This document shows positions 12,544-26,640 of a stretch of DNA of 64,000 nt, one piece after another. Made by a program: the position numbers and the translations under genes. Below the pieces are notes generated by a model. That model did not search any database and had not been told where the DNA came from. It worked only from the letters and a program-made list of their open reading frames with translations. The DNA lies in NCBI RefSeq assembly GCF_017562075.2, contig NC_054085.1, forward strand, positions 9,270,259-9,334,258. The letters are read 5' to 3'. This DNA comes from Anopheles merus (taxonomy: Eukaryota > Arthropoda > Insecta > Diptera > Culicidae). How positions within the stretch are numbered: position 1 is the first letter of the stretch; each line of letters begins with the position of its first letter.

Positions 12544-12832
12544 CAGTGAACTCTCTTATATTTAAGACCTCTCTTTAATCACCGTCCCTTTAATCAGAAA
12601 AAAATCAGAAATCTGTACCTTTCTTATATGGTGTTGCCATGGTTTTTGAATGATGCATGGTCGAATCGACAATCGTGTTCACATTTTCCTATAGCAACAG
12701 TCAAGGCTGCATACTAAGTGTGCTGTCTCTTTCTAGTTTGTATAGACTTTTCATTCACTTTCAACCTCTGTAATTTGAAACCTCCTCTTATTCGACAGTT
12801 CCGTCGCCTCTCAAATAAGAGAGAGTTGACTG
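12544..12832. mobile_element. TA-flanked MITE, pogo-like termini
   Basis: Starts CAGTGAACTCTCTTAT after TA (12542-12543). Ends AATAAGAGAGAGTTGACTG before TA (12833-12834). The two ends pair over about 18 bases with two differences. CAGT..AACTCTCTTAT termini with TA duplication are typical of pogo/Tigger-type elements. No coding capacity. Confidence 0.65.
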
Positions 12833-13365
12833 TATTTCATTTGAAAACTTTCGGTAAGCTCTTGTGATAAAAAGCACTCTTTAAGATTAAGTAGGCTTTA
12901 TCAAAATGAAAAGAGATGTTTGCCATTGAAGAAGCTCTTTGAGATTTAAGCTGTTTTTTTATAGAATGATTCTGTTCCTTGGTGTTCGAGATCAACCTTT
13001 ATGATTTCTTTATCTTAAAATTAGAAAAACTTTTTCAGAATTAAAGGTTCTACTCCTATAGCTTATAAAAACTGTTTGTGGTTGAAAATGTTCTTTGTGG
13101 AAAGTTTGAAGATGCTCTCCGAGTGCTGATAAACTATTTGAGGTTAACGTAGCTCTTTCAGATTTAATTTAGATAAAATGCAGGCTTTCCGAGGCAATTT
13201 CCAATGTCTACAATATTTTTCATTGTTTACGAGATGTGCTTCAATAGCTGTCAAATGTTGTATTCACATCACAAAAATGTTTTATTTCTTATACATGATT
13301 TTCAACACGTCTCAAACTGAACGAAGTTAAAATACACCATTTGACAGCTGGTAGAAAACATCTTG

Positions 13366-13727
13366 GAGGCAGTGAATACAGGATTTTTCAAGTTAATTTC
13401 GAAACATTGTTTTTCACCACGTGGAACAAGCAATTCAGCAACACTCTGATATTTCATTGTCATCATAATAATTTGAAATTTCTTCAGCATGATTCTCAAC
13501 ACTTCACCAGTCAACGGGTTATGAAATCCGGCTTCAAACCTCGATGCAAAAACATGGTAGCAGCCAGTGGAAGTGTTGAATATCATGCTGAAGAAATTAA
13601 AAATCATTATGATGGAAATAAAATGTCAGAACGATTTGGAACGATGAACATTTTGCACGCGGTAAATCACAATGTTTACACTCGAAACTGACTTGGAAAA
13701 CCTTGTAACAGCTGTTGAGGCAGTGAA
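13366..13727. mobile_element. Foldback element: long hairpin flanked by an 11-bp direct repeat
   Basis: The left arm (about 13380-13505) and right arm (13570 to about 13710) are inverted copies. The 29 bases next to the loop (13477-13505 vs 13570-13598) differ at two positions, and similarity continues outward over a further 90-100 nt. The loop is 64 nt. GAGGCAGTGAA occurs directly at 13366-13376 and 13717-13727. No convincing open frame. This may be a foldback transposon or a locally inverted duplication; its transcript would form long double-stranded RNA. Confidence 0.6.
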
Positions 13728-16700
13728 ACGCTCTTTTAATTACAATATATTTTGTGAGCGTACTACTAATTCCTAAGAACAAATATGAACTATGGGAATC
13801 ATAATGGTCTTCAAGATCTTTGTGGCGTAAGAAGCGCTATCATAATCAGGATAGCATTTTATACAGCTCTTTCAGAACAAATGACATCAAATGAGATCTT
13901 GGTTTGTGTGATGTGTTTGTCGTGCAAAATGCTTTTTGTAAGAAATACAGCGAAACATTTTAAGAGGAATATGAATATTTTTAATGCCTGCCGAATTCAA
14001 CCTGCACGATCAAGCGAAACTAATACCATTGCCAAATTGCTGCATACTCAAACTTAAAAATTAGCTTAACGCATCGCCGAAACCACGACAGCGGGCCACC
14101 AAAGCTTTCTGCCACGGATCATCGAAACACGCAATCATACGGGGCCGCGCTCGGAAACTCCTGTCGGAAATGAAACAATCTTTCCCATCCGAAACAGGGA
14201 ATAACAAAGGAAAACAACCCCGTGCACACAAACACACATGCTGTACATAACAACAGGTTATCGAAAGGCGGTGAGGTTGCAGTTTTGTATTGGTTGGATG
14301 ATTCCCGCGAACTAGGGCCGTGAAACCCTGGCGTACACGTTATTGGCACGAGAGTACGAGACTGCTGCAGTTTTGCGAATGTTTCAACTCATCGTCCGTT
14401 TTTTTCTCAATCCCGTTGGGTTGGATGGTTGATGTGTTTTATTTGTTGTTGTTGCTTCCTTTACTTCACCACCGTACGAGGTGAACCGCGGCCAGAACCC
14501 ATCATTAGTTGCGGGTGTGCGTGGCAGGCAGTGTGTCGACGCTGCCGCTTGTTTTATAGCTTTCTTTTTGCCTTAAAGTCCTCGGTTCTCCCTTAGCTGC
14601 GGAGAGATGCGGTACTTGTACACTGCAGCGCATTCGTTGTTTTGCGTACCGCATCGTAAAAGGAGGAAAGGATGAGGTAGTACCTGGCGATGGGCGATAC
14701 TTCTGTTCCACCCCGCCCACACCCGGTCGAGTGCTGCTGGACGCGCGTGTTATTGAATTTCCTTTCCAATTTCCACACATCATAAATTTCAATTAATAGC
14801 GTCTGCATAGGGCACCACATTTTGCCGCAACATCGTTGACCCAGTGTGCGAAGGTGCCCTTTTGTACCCCTCTCTCCAATTCCCCCCACCACCCCTTTTG
14901 ACCCAGGAGAGACGGTGGGTTGTTGTCGAAAGGACTAATCACCGGAGGGGTCCTTCATTGGCGTGTAAGTGGAGAAGTTCTCGTTACACGCTACAACCTC
15001 CCCCGGTTCGTCGCCTGGTGCAGAAACGAGCGGCACGAAGTCTGCTTTTTCGCATCGAACAAACGCTTGTTACAGAGAGGGTAGAGCACACACACACACA
15101 CACACACGCAAAAAACGGAACCAAAATCGTGCCAAATTGGAAGATTGAGCACTGAGGCTGGAAATGGACAGAGCAGGTGGAGAGAAATTCTGCTAAAAAG
15201 TGCCAATAAACTACCCACAAAAACCCTTTGGAACGTGTCGCATTTGTGGCACACCATTCACGTTAACAGTGTCCGATAGACCGCGCACGGAACCGAACAG
15301 CGCAGTAAAGAGGGCATTCAATCAATTTTATGTCGCAGAGGTAAATAGATTGTGTTCCGTTTCGATAGCACTTACGTTAACTGGAATGCTTGTCAAGCAA
15401 TCGTTCTATGGGCAACTGGTCTCAATGACTGTCATACCCTAACGATGTCCAAACACATGGTGATACCGAAACCTGATTCAGCATTAAGCAGGGGGTTTGA
15501 AGGACACATTATTTAACGAAGAAAAAAAAAATGCAAAATTAAATAAACACTCCAAAACACGTCTCCTGAAATGGACTTCTCTATTCATGGCTCACATTAA
15601 ATAGGCAAATTAAATCGCTATTGATTATTTATGAACCTTTTTATGCGACACGGCGTCAAGGATGGATTGATCAATACTTTTTCGTATACACTTGATTGGC
15701 TATAATTATTCAAAAAAAGAAACCAAAACGAAGCTATGTCCCCTTGGAGAAGGAAGGAAGAGACAAAAATATATTCTACAACATAGCCAAAATTTGCCAA
15801 AGTAGTATGACGCCAGCACCGCCAGAACCTCCGTCCGTTTCCCGTTTTTGTCCCAAAACCTCGTGGCTCTATAGTGTCGTGAACCTTTCCTGGCTGGCTC
15901 AAGCGAGCGCTGGAACGTTTCCCACTCCAGCAAAAAGTCATTCCAACAGCCTTAGGTGACTCGACACCTTCCCCAATGTGTATGTGTGTGTGTGTGTGTG
16001 AGTCCAGGTCTATAAACATCCGGACACTATCCGTAGGTCTGTCTCGTGGTTTCGCTCGGCCCTTCTCTCTTTTTTTTGGCACCGAATGTTTCCCATCTCG
16101 TGCCACAGGGGCTAGGAATAACCGACAAGGGATATGATAAATTTGTTGGCGGCAGGTGCCCGCGTTTTTGCACAACACGAGCCTGGGTGTTGACACACCT
16201 GTCAGTGGAGTGTATTTTATTTCATTTTTTTTAGTTGAAGCATCAGCTCCAGCCAACCCTTTTTTTTGCGCCACCGCTGCGATGCCACGTCCGCCAAATG
16301 ACGTGACCTAACAGAAGCTCTCGCCCAATCGGAGGGGTTGGGAGACGATGGGAATGTTTTGCGGGCCGCGAACATTATCTAGCACAGATAATTTGCAGAC
16401 ATCGGGTCGGATCTGTGTCAACTGTGGCGGTTGTCGTGGGATCGTTTCGATGGCACCGATTTAGAGGAACAACATCACCCCTGGTGTAGAGCTTTTAGAG
16501 AAAAAGATTCCGGGCAAACACCATGTGTTTGGGAAATAATGCAGAAGTTGAGGTGCGTTTTAAATAATTAAAGAAGCAATTTTTGGGCAGAAATATTTAA
16601 TTTTCAGCATACTTATTGTCGACTTTTCTAGAATGAACCCAAATTGGCACTCCTACTTGCGGTGCCACGCGTTCTACTATTTTTACAATGTTGTCGTGTC

Positions 16701-17905
16701 TGCGTGTAATAGATAGTGGCCGCAGCATATTGCCCCACCGTCCACTCACACACTCACACCGACATACGCCATAAATTGTATTGTGGTTTCTAATTGTCCT
16801 GCCCTCTCCTTTTTTTGTCCGTAAGGTAAAACACCTTTCGGAAGCCCTACCGGCGGACCGCTTGAAACCCGCATTCGCCTGACCCTAAAACCCCACACAG
16901 CCGGCAAAGCTGCTGCGTGCGTGGTACCAAACGCAACGGAACGCTACCATGAGTGTGACATATGGCATTAGTGCACGTCTATATTTGCGAAGGCACTCCA
17001 AGTACATGCGACAGTATGCAGGGTTGGTTTTAGCACATCGCACCGACCGAAAAAAGGGACTCCCATAAACTGGTATGAAATGGTACTGTAGTAGGGTTAA
17101 AAAAAACTCACACACACACTCCAAAGTGGGAAGTAAAATAGACAGCCCAGAGCAGCTACATTGGTGCTACAGCTAGACGCAAGAATTTATATATCTGTGT
17201 GTGCGTTTGTGTTACGAAATATTTATGGAAAAATCGATGCTACCAGGCGCTGTGTTTGTGTGCGCTTCTGATTCAACATCAACCAAAAAGGAGTTTTTCC
17301 GGACGGGCAAAATTACTCCCGCCCGTTACATAAGAAGTCGGCTGCGAACAGCCACCGAAAAGAAGAAAAAAAAACAACAAGGCACCATGAAAAGTCCCCA
17401 AACGGCACCACCAACCGGCACTGGCTGCGCTGACGTGCGTAAGCTGATCCGGTGCCGGTGTCGCGTGTGCGTTGAGTGCGATGAGGTTCGTTTTTGCTCC
17501 TTTGCGTTTGCCTTTGCGTTTGTGTGTCAGATGTCACCAGTCGATTCCACCGTGGGCGATAATAATATGACTAAGGCTGACGTTTTTTCGTGGACTGTCG
17601 TCTATACCACTGCTAACAAAATGCGTGACCACATCTCGTTGTGCCTGCAGTTGAAAGTGTGTACACGCAATGGCGGAAAAGTGCCACCTCACCGCTGGCA
17701 AAGGTGATGCGGACGGAAACGGAATGGGGAAAAATGACGAGAGCCAATCGAGCACTTGGCATTGAAGGACAAATGAGTTTGTTGTGTGAACTGTGTTTTT
17801 AAAAGAGCTTAAAGTCTCCAAATTCTTAATGTGTCTCCTATCCAATAATTGATTCAATTATTGAACTATGCTTTGGACAGTTTTAAAGCTAAAAACGTTG
17901 ATGAG
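13728..17905. other. Gene-poor stretch with CA repeats
   Basis: Contains (CA)n near 15090-15108 and (TG)n near 15980-16000. No conserved coding pattern; open frames are short and often overlap repeats. The GC-rich patches at 14.1-15.3 kb could be regulatory, but nothing specific is visible. Confidence 0.5.
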
Positions 17906-18807
17906 GTAGCGGAATTTGGGGCAAGTGTGCCATACGGGGCAAGAGTGCCACCAAGCATTTGTCCTTAAAAACTTTAATTTAATGATCAATTGTGTATACA
18001 GTTGGTTGCTTTCCAATGACTAGGTATTCTGAGCCTAATTTCATATAGACCAATCGATATTTCCCATTGTTTTAAACTGATTTATATTGAGTTTCAAAAG
18101 TGAGCAGAATATTATAATTTTTTAATCCAACCAAATAAGCTCTCAAAAATCGTGCGAACAATCAACCGAGAAAATATTTACACCACCGTATAGCTGAGAA
18201 AACGTGAAATTTTTTGTGGGTTTAGTTCAAAAAATAAATTCTTTTTGTCACTGAAAAATTCAATTTCAAAAAAGTTACAACTTTTGAGGCAAGTGTGCCA
18301 TCTCTGTTTGGGGCAAGTGTGCCACCATCTTTCATAGGCGCGAGCTGTCAAAAATGTAAACATTGTTGTAGCGTGCTGCAGAATGGTGCGCTATTGTGAG
18401 CGGATTCCACCCCGGAAAAACAGAACAGTAACAAACCATATTGTGGTACAGTTGGTGGTCAAAAAGGGTTCATTGAGGACTAAATACATGTAGGAATACA
18501 TATACTAGTGGTATAAACGTAATAATTTCCAATTATCTAAGAAACACGGTTATTTTAACCAGGTGGCCGTCTTGCCCCATACGAGTGGCACTCTTGCCCC
18601 ATAGCCCAAAAAACAACGTCTTTTTGGACCCTTTTTAAAACGCTTCAAAAACTGTTTTGTTTGCACTTTTTTCAAGCGAAACTCATTTATAAGTGAGGAA
18701 ATAGATGTAAAATGGTTATGAGATTTAAATCGGCTTTTGAAAAACACGTTTTAGTGAGTTATAACTTGAAATGCTTAAGGTGGCACACTTGCCCCAAGTT
18801 CCGCTAC
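17906..18807. mobile_element. 902-bp inverted-repeat element with iterated GGGGCAAGTGTGCCA motif
   Basis: The termini GTAGCGGAA(T/C)TTGGGGCAAGT.. are inverted over 27 bases with one difference. The 15-mer GGGGCAAGTGTGCCA or a one-base variant recurs at 17918, 17936, 18286 and 18310 on the plus strand, and at 18586 and 18781 inverted. Subterminal iteration of a motif is typical of transposase-binding sites. No transposase frame is visible and no clear target duplication was found, so the superfamily is undetermined. Confidence 0.7.
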
Positions 18808-21800
18808 TGCATTATTTCATCTATCCTTAGAGATCAGTCCTTATTCTTGAAAAATAGCGACTGCTATAAGACATACAGCTATAAGAAAGCAATATCAATT
18901 AGATTGAAGAGACAACTAATAAGCTTCTAAAGCTTGTTTGTTTCATTCGTTTTGCTCAACGCATCAATATTAAAAGAAAGCGTAACAAAACATGTGTTTT
19001 TTATTCAGCATTATTTAATTGCTTTTGTGTAGCTCGTATTTGATTTTGAATACAATCAGAACGAGATAATCTAACAAAAAATTGATAAAAGTTGATCATA
19101 TTTTTAGGAGTGAAGTTACAGCGTAGTTATTTTTATGTAATCTTCTGCACGATGTATTGTTGGGAACGGTTTGGGGATTAATGCTATACCGATTCCTACG
19201 ACTGTCGTCCTTTTATTATTTAAGATTGACCTAAAAAATTACCCCTGATCGCGGACGAAAGTCGATAACTTTTACCTGATTGGATAATATGCTCGAATCT
19301 ACCAATGGATATGTTTTACACCGCTGGGTATTTTTCTCTAACGATGGATAGCTTTCCGATTCGAGTGGCGACTCAGGCAGCGCTCTGGGACCTATCGAAC
19401 GAGACAAACAAACACGACTCTGTTCGATAGGTGCTCTGTCAGCTGTTCGATGTCTTATAGACCTGTCATGATGCACTGCAATACGCCTATCTTTTCATCT
19501 CGAAAATGAAGCATTTTAATAGTTTCAATAAATATCCATGTGCAGGGGGAAAGATTCAAAAAATAATTTACTAGTTATTCACATCAAAAATCACATACAA
19601 ATCATTCAAATTTAATATTGAAAAATGTAAACAAACGTCCATGCGAGAACACATACAGTGCATACACATATGTACAGGCAATATTTTAATACGTTTCAAA
19701 CCTTTATATATGATGTTATAATTGATTGTGAAGGATTACAATAATTATTGATAGCTGTTTTAAATGTTTTGCACGCAATTTTAAGAATAAAAAAGGACAT
19801 ATTACGTAAACAAACTTGAAAATGTCCCGAATTGAATTCTATTTACTGTAGCTGTGAAGCGTTTGACAGTCAAGGTACCCACAGCGCAGTTGGGTATCGA
19901 ACATCACATCACTGACATGTTGACTCGATGTTTGCTTTGTTTGTTTATTTGTTTGTGTCTGACAGTGCACCTCCATATGATTATATGGGTCTGTTTATGT
20001 CGGATGTCGTGTTCGATTGCTGCTAGAGCGCCGCCTCAGTGGCGAATCAACAAAAGAAATTACCTTAGACAGTACCGAACTGTAGGCTATCTAGGTGGAG
20101 CGGGAAAACGGTAGTTACGTGAGCAAAGGTACCTTTGGCGACCATCAGCCTCAGTCAACATACAATGCAATAAAATTATTGCATGAAAATTATAAAACAT
20201 GTATTTGACGATAGCAGAGTAATTGAAGTGAATTTGAGTTAATGACTAAAAATAATCATTGTGTTACCCGATTTAAAAATAATCATTGGGTGACTCCCCG
20301 GAGCCATCCGTAATCGACACGGTCTCTTTCAGGTCGGCCAACAGTAGCTTCTATAGGTGCAACAGTTCCAGTAGATGCAAACTTCATTCCTTTCCACTGG
20401 CAAACCGAACGGATAGCAAAGAGTCTTATTGTAAAAATACAAACAGATCCAACAGGAATTTTGTTAACCGGCTAATAATAGGCTATCCCATCGGATGTTG
20501 ATTTTCGTTCACGATCAGGCCCATTGGCTCTTTTAGCAGAAAAAGTCCTATTTAGTTCCGTCCTTAAAGACCGTATTGCTTGAGGAAAACTCTTTTGGAT
20601 GCTCAAACATATTCCAACTTAAACCCTGCAGCTTGGGCTCAACTACTGTATTTCTTACGCAAATAACGAAGAGTTTATCATACATTCTGTTTAAAGAATT
20701 TATTACAATGAAGTACGATTCCATAGGCCATATTTTTGTTGGCAAATTTTTCCACTTCCATCGAAAACAAGTGTTAAAAAAGATTCGCCAATCTTTATGC
20801 GTTCACACACCATTGTAATTGGATAGAATTATCGTAATTTTACAAAATAGCTCGAAAAATACGGGTTCTTGGTGTAAGAAATGCACATGTGCTTGGGAGC
20901 ATTCAAAAAATATGTTAAATCACGAAAAACAAGGAACAGATATTCCCCTTTACATGCTTTTATTGCGGACCGGAGGCAATAGCGTATCTCTAATATAAGC
21001 GTATGTCGAATTTAGAAGTTTTCAATGAAATAATAGCTTATTTTTGTATGAGTTTGCTTTAAGTGGTTGAATTTAGCTACTAAATGAGTTCATTTATCTG
21101 ATTTCAACTGAATGTTACAATTTTGTACATTTTAATTTTTTTAAATTCGACCGAAATGGAATTTATTTGTGATTTGACAATAAATGTGTCAAATCAGTAC
21201 AATTTGCGTTTAACGCGTACAGCGTTTATCGGGGACCATTTCTCTTGGCCTGCTAAAAGATTGCAAGTATTATTATCCATCCAGCGATTGATAACATGGA
21301 TTGCTCGAAAAAGATTCACCGATGACTTCCTAGACTTCCTCAGTGAAAAAAAAATTGGCTGATATTTTCAAGCAGAATATAAAAGCAGCAACTGAGGATG
21401 TGAAAACGCGGCTATACAGGAAGACCTTCTGAGATTTGGAGGCACGCGGCTTATTCTAAATTTGTTTGAAATTGGACAGTTCTTTGAGCTACTGATTGAC
21501 AAATCAATTGTCTTTGCAAAGTAACTTATTTTTTGGTATATTATATAAAACCTTTAGCTTCAATCTGAATAACTTCGTATGTTAAAATCTCTGCCAGGAC
21601 TCTAATTTTTAAACATTTTCTTCGCGAAGCAAATAATAGTTGTTATATTGCTAAGCAGTGTAAGGAAGTTGTTATGTTTGATTGCAATGTAAAATTTAAA
21701 AAATGCAGTAAAACAATCTCTCCACAAACACACATTTGCTTTGTCAATTATTTTCTACTCGAGCGATAATTACCTTTTCTGTTAACGTTATCCGAAATAT

Positions 21801-24800
21801 GAAGCACAACTATTGAGTAGAGAATATTCCATCGCTTCACCGCATCAGGTCATGCTTCAAATTGGGGAAGGGGTGTTTTTGTGGGTAAGTAGTGGTGCAG
21901 GGGTGGAAGGGAGCCACACTAAGAAGGTTCTGACATCATTGGAAGCTAATTAACAACAACGTACGAGACACGACACTTTATCATTTTTTCCCCGCTGGCT
22001 CGCACTGATTGCTTGCACCACTTTCACTCACAGCAAACAGAATACAACAACAGAGCTGCTGCTGCCCTTTTTATTTAAATACCTTCACGCTACCCTCTTT
22101 TCACGGGCTGCCAATTTTTGCCTTCACGTTCAAATAGCACCACACACAGACACTCTGCACGCTCGACAACAAGGGAAAGGTGCAATCACATTATTTTATT
22201 TCCACGCACTACACAGGGTTTTGAGGACCGCTTGACACTTGCCGCTGGCTAATCGATTTGCAACACCGTACCATTTCGCACACTCTAGGAATGCATCACA
22301 TCATAAGCCAGCACACACACACTACCGCATACGAATTGCCACTTGTTTAGTTTTGCAATATTGCACTGCCATTACATTTCACTATCGCGATCATTCAACA
22401 CTACATTCACCATTTGTGCGAAACGCGTATCAGCAACTGCACAGAAATGGATGAGATTTATTATCAGTGGGAATGGTGGGAGCCACAATTTAATATCAAT
22501 CGCGATACGGACTGACGTCTTCTTCCTATGCCCCCTCCCCCCTGAAAAGCACACAATTGCACACGTTGAATATTTAAACGAGACGGAGAGCGCATGGATC
22601 CCAACTGCTGCACGTAACAGCTGACGTAAAATACTGCTCTCCCGGAAAACTCCCCTCGGAAGCTGCAAAGAATTCTGCAATGAAATTCCCCCCACAGCGT
22701 ACGTGACGGTGGTGGTGGTTGATGAATAAATAAGGAGTGAAAGGAGTGTTTCCTTGCTGCATTGCACACCCTTGAAAACTGCAGCCCTTCGGCACAGCAT
22801 CATCGATGCCGAAGGCGAAAGCGATAGCCTAGAAGATAACGGTGTGCATCCTGTTCACACGAGTGCGCTTATCATCGCACCGAATTCATCGCTTGATTGA
22901 AGCGCGGCAACGGAAGCGAAGAAGGAAGTGAAAATAGCAGTAGAAAACAGAACAATCGGAGATGTCCGCCCAGCCCACTCCCGTGTAACAGCGCTGCCTT
23001 TCCGTTTTTCTTCTTGCTCGCTCGCTAATCGACGCTGTGTCCTCACGTTTGTTGGGACGTTACGGGCCTTCACAGTTTCTCCCCACAGTCTTGTTTCACT
23101 TTCTGGCTCATTGACACAGTTTTTGCACGCTCCCGGGGCATGCAGTTTGCCGTCGTCTGCAAGATTCCGGGGTCTGTTCGTAACCTTTAGGAGAGAAAAA
23201 CATCTTCCACTCCACACAAAGGCACAAGGCGCGTCAGCAGAAATTCGACGTCCCCGAACCGGATGCTGCTGCTGTTGCAGCCACACCACACCGACAAACT
23301 TGCTTGACTAACACACATACACACAAACACATACAGACACTAACACAAAAGGATGTTGCTCGGTGTTCCTTGCTGCCTGGCCTTGAGATGCATCGCGTTG
23401 TCCGAGCGCTGGAAAAACGGTGTCATCCCGCGCACAGCTCTCGCTGCGGAGCGACGACGAAGCAGAACGCCTCCTCCGTGACCTCTAGCACAAACAAGGT
23501 GAGCATGGTGCGTGCGTGCGTGCGTGTCGCTGAGTCTAATTATACTATCCAAACCTCCGAAAGGGTGTTAACTGGGTTGGGGAGATCAAAGCGATGGAAC
23601 CATCCGGTGGTACATCAAACGAAGCTTCCTCACCGGGGCGGAAAATGGTTTGGTTTGGTTGGGTTGAGTTGACAGTCTAAAGATCCCGTGCGCCAATCGG
23701 CAGAACATGTGTATCCCGAGCAACGTGTCACGGACACGTTGTGAGCTTACCGGGACCAAAAGATGGTAAACAAGGCAAGGTAATAATGTGTAATGCGTGA
23801 GCCTGGTGTACTGAACTGTGCGTGTACGTCATCGTTTTGCTCCCCCTTTTAACGGGCACGTCATTTACAAACCAAGGCAAGGCAAGAAGAGAACAAAAAA
23901 AAACACACACACACACAACAACAAGCTGCTCGCGAACTAATCCGGACGACCCGTGTGCTGACGTTCAACTTTCCACACTAAACATGTCAGTTTTTCATGA
24001 CGCGTTGCCGTCTCCGAGGACTCCCAAAACGCACGCTCTCACCCACTCTCGAAACCGCTCGCGCTCTCACACTGCTTCCCGCTCGCAACGATTTGTGTAT
24101 CTTCTGGCCTGTGTCATCCGTGGGTATTCCCATGTTTCGATGAGGAACTGCCAGAAAAAAAACACTCACACACACGCACAAGACACACGAGAACTGTCAA
24201 AAAACCCGTCCCGTTCGAAACGCCTGCGCCCTGTACGTATCGCTCAGCCACCCTCTCTTGCTCCGTTTTGGGGGAGAATGGGAAAAAACGTACGACCCGT
24301 TACGTACGAGCTTTTCCTCTGTTGTTCCACTCGCTGGAAAAAGCCTGCTCCGGAGCGTACTCTAACGCTCTCCCTTTCTCTTTGATGCTCTCTTCGGGAA
24401 AGCTGCGTTTGGATGGCTGCTCATGACGTTTTGGAGCGCTGTGGACCGAGCATGCACGCTGGCATACAGCCAGCCAGGCAGGCAGGTCAGAATCGGTCCC
24501 ATCTTAGCGCCCCTGACTGCTTCCTTCACATTAAAGCTTATTAAAGCAAAGCACGATACCGCCACACGGAAGGGCATTGTTTGAGACCGAGCTGCAACTG
24601 TATCAAAATTTAAGTAATGATTATTGGATCGGTTTAGATTACCGGGCGGGCGCTGGTGCGTGCGTAGGAGGGTTGTATAGTAGGTTTAGCGTGAAAAATC
24701 GTTGCATTAAATCTTGGCCTAATGCTCGCACGTGAAGCCTCAGAGAGAGGGGGAACAACGCGCGAAGCATGTAATCTAAATTAAGCCTCAAAAGGAACCT

Positions 24801-25690
24801 TGTTTAGTGTGGTTCATGTTGCTTTGTGGTGAGAAAGGCTAGGATTACATCTTTACAGGTACAAGGTAGTGAAGTAGAAACAGTAATACATTTCTCGAAT
24901 CTGTGGTATAAACATCAACCAATTAGGAGGCTCAATAGAAGATTATAAGACAATTTTCTTCAAGATTTGGGCATTAAAGTTTGATTTTATTGCTTGAAGA
25001 TCCAATATGTTGCTATGCAAGGTAATTTAGCAAGTGCACCTCAGATACTCATCATCTCTGTACAATAGATTCTATCGAAAGTGGAGTTTAATATATAAAC
25101 TCTTCTTCAAACTAACCTTTAATGTAATCTTTAGTGTCTTCAAATTCTATAAGACTAAGTTACAGCTCGGGCCTTGATAGCTTAAAAGTCAATTCTAAAA
25201 ATCAATAACACAGATCTGAAAGTAGCAAGTGATCTCAAGATTTAGATATTATTGGGTCTTAACTATATGACCTGAGATTCTTATACTATAAAGTAAAGCA
25301 TTCATATATTCTTGCAATCGTATCCTCGTTATTTCACTTGAATATTTCATGTCTCCAAAAAGACGTTCGCGCAATATTCTGAAATTTTTTAAAATTTAGC
25401 ACTTCAACCTTTGCATAGCATCTTGGATTATTTGGATTTCTCAAAATAACTAGAAAGAGTACTGGGTGGACTGTGGCACTGCTTTTGGTAGTGTGGACGG
25501 CAGACGATTTTGATTGAGATTGGTAGAGAAAATTGATATCTGAGCATTTTCGATGATCGGTAAGTTTCCCCGACTATCAAACAAAGATTTGGCAGAATAC
25601 ATTTGAAAAAAAGACCTGTAGTAATTTCTGGAGCTTCGAATCACCTACCCTAGAGGGCTAGATTTTGTTCCGAGTGAGATTCAACAGATT
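18808..25690. other. Gene-poor stretch
   Basis: No supported exon. A 10-bp-arm hairpin CCTATCGAAC..GTTCGATAGG lies at 19391-19431. The 22-24.6 kb part is less AT-rich, with CA-rich runs, and resembles mosquito promoter or 5' UTR sequence, but no start site can be named. Confidence 0.45.
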
Positions 25691-25696
25691 CAGCCG

Positions 25697-25896
25697 GTCT
25701 GCTGGTACAGTCGTCAACTCGTACGACGTAACAACATGCCCGTCATGGATTCAAGTCCCGAATAGACCGTGCCCCCATACGTGGGACTGACTAACCTGCT
25801 TTGGTAACAATAAGTCATTGAAAGCCAAGCTCACTTCACTAGTGGGTACAGGCAGGTCTTGACCGAAGGCGATTGTTGTGCCGAAGAAGAAGAAGA
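25697..25896 (+). mobile_element. SINE200-like tRNA-derived SINE, copy 1
   Basis: Pol III A-box region TGGTACAGTCGTCAACTCG and B-box-like GGATTCAAGTCCC. The body runs through CCCCCATACGTGGGACTGA and GTCATTGAAAGCCAAGC and ends in (GAA)n. Same arrangement as copies 2 and 3. Family name from memory. Confidence 0.75.
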
Positions 25897-26582
25897 GATT
25901 CAAGACAGTAAATTCAATTCAATCATCGAGCTAGAAGGACTTGGTAGGTACATCAAATCTAGATGTTCGATACGCTGCTGTGTCTCACGAAGAGGACCAA
26001 TCATTCGCATGGCACATCGAAAAAGCTCGGTACGTAATTTGCTTGATACAATATTACTCTATCTAAAATCTCATGTCTACAGTCAAGGCTCAAACAGGAC
26101 TTTAACTGTCTCAAATATTATAAGCGCGCTATTTCACTACATCATGGCCTGGTTCAATTAATTTACAAGAGATTTTAAAAATCAAAGCTTAAAGATGGTG
26201 ATTTACTCTACGATTTGAATACTCGCAACATTCCCCGTCAAAGAACCACCAAAGTTGACACATTGAATTCATCAGACGTAGGTAGCTTGCTTGCCTTCGC
26301 AAACATGCCTTCGTTTGCCTTCACATCCTGGTGCTAATCAATTTACACGCCGATAAGTCAAGCGGGTGATGAAAATCGCCCTTTTCCCGCCCATAGCCTA
26401 CGGACCCCTGCATGCAGCTCCACGACACACGACGGGCGAGACAAATGTCTTCCAATCATCGCAGATCGATCGAATAAATAAAGCCAAATTCATGCAAATG
26501 CGGCGCGAAAACCGTTCATCACGGCTCGCTGATTTCCGGAACCGGGCAAACAATAACAACAAACATAGCCAGCGGGGCAAAA

Positions 26583-26640
<58 letters not shown>

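Noticed and set aside
22200..24600. Possible protein-coding exons with many 60-190 residue frames
   Set aside because: Overlapping frames on both strands with no conserved motif, no phase-consistent splicing, and CA-rich composition.
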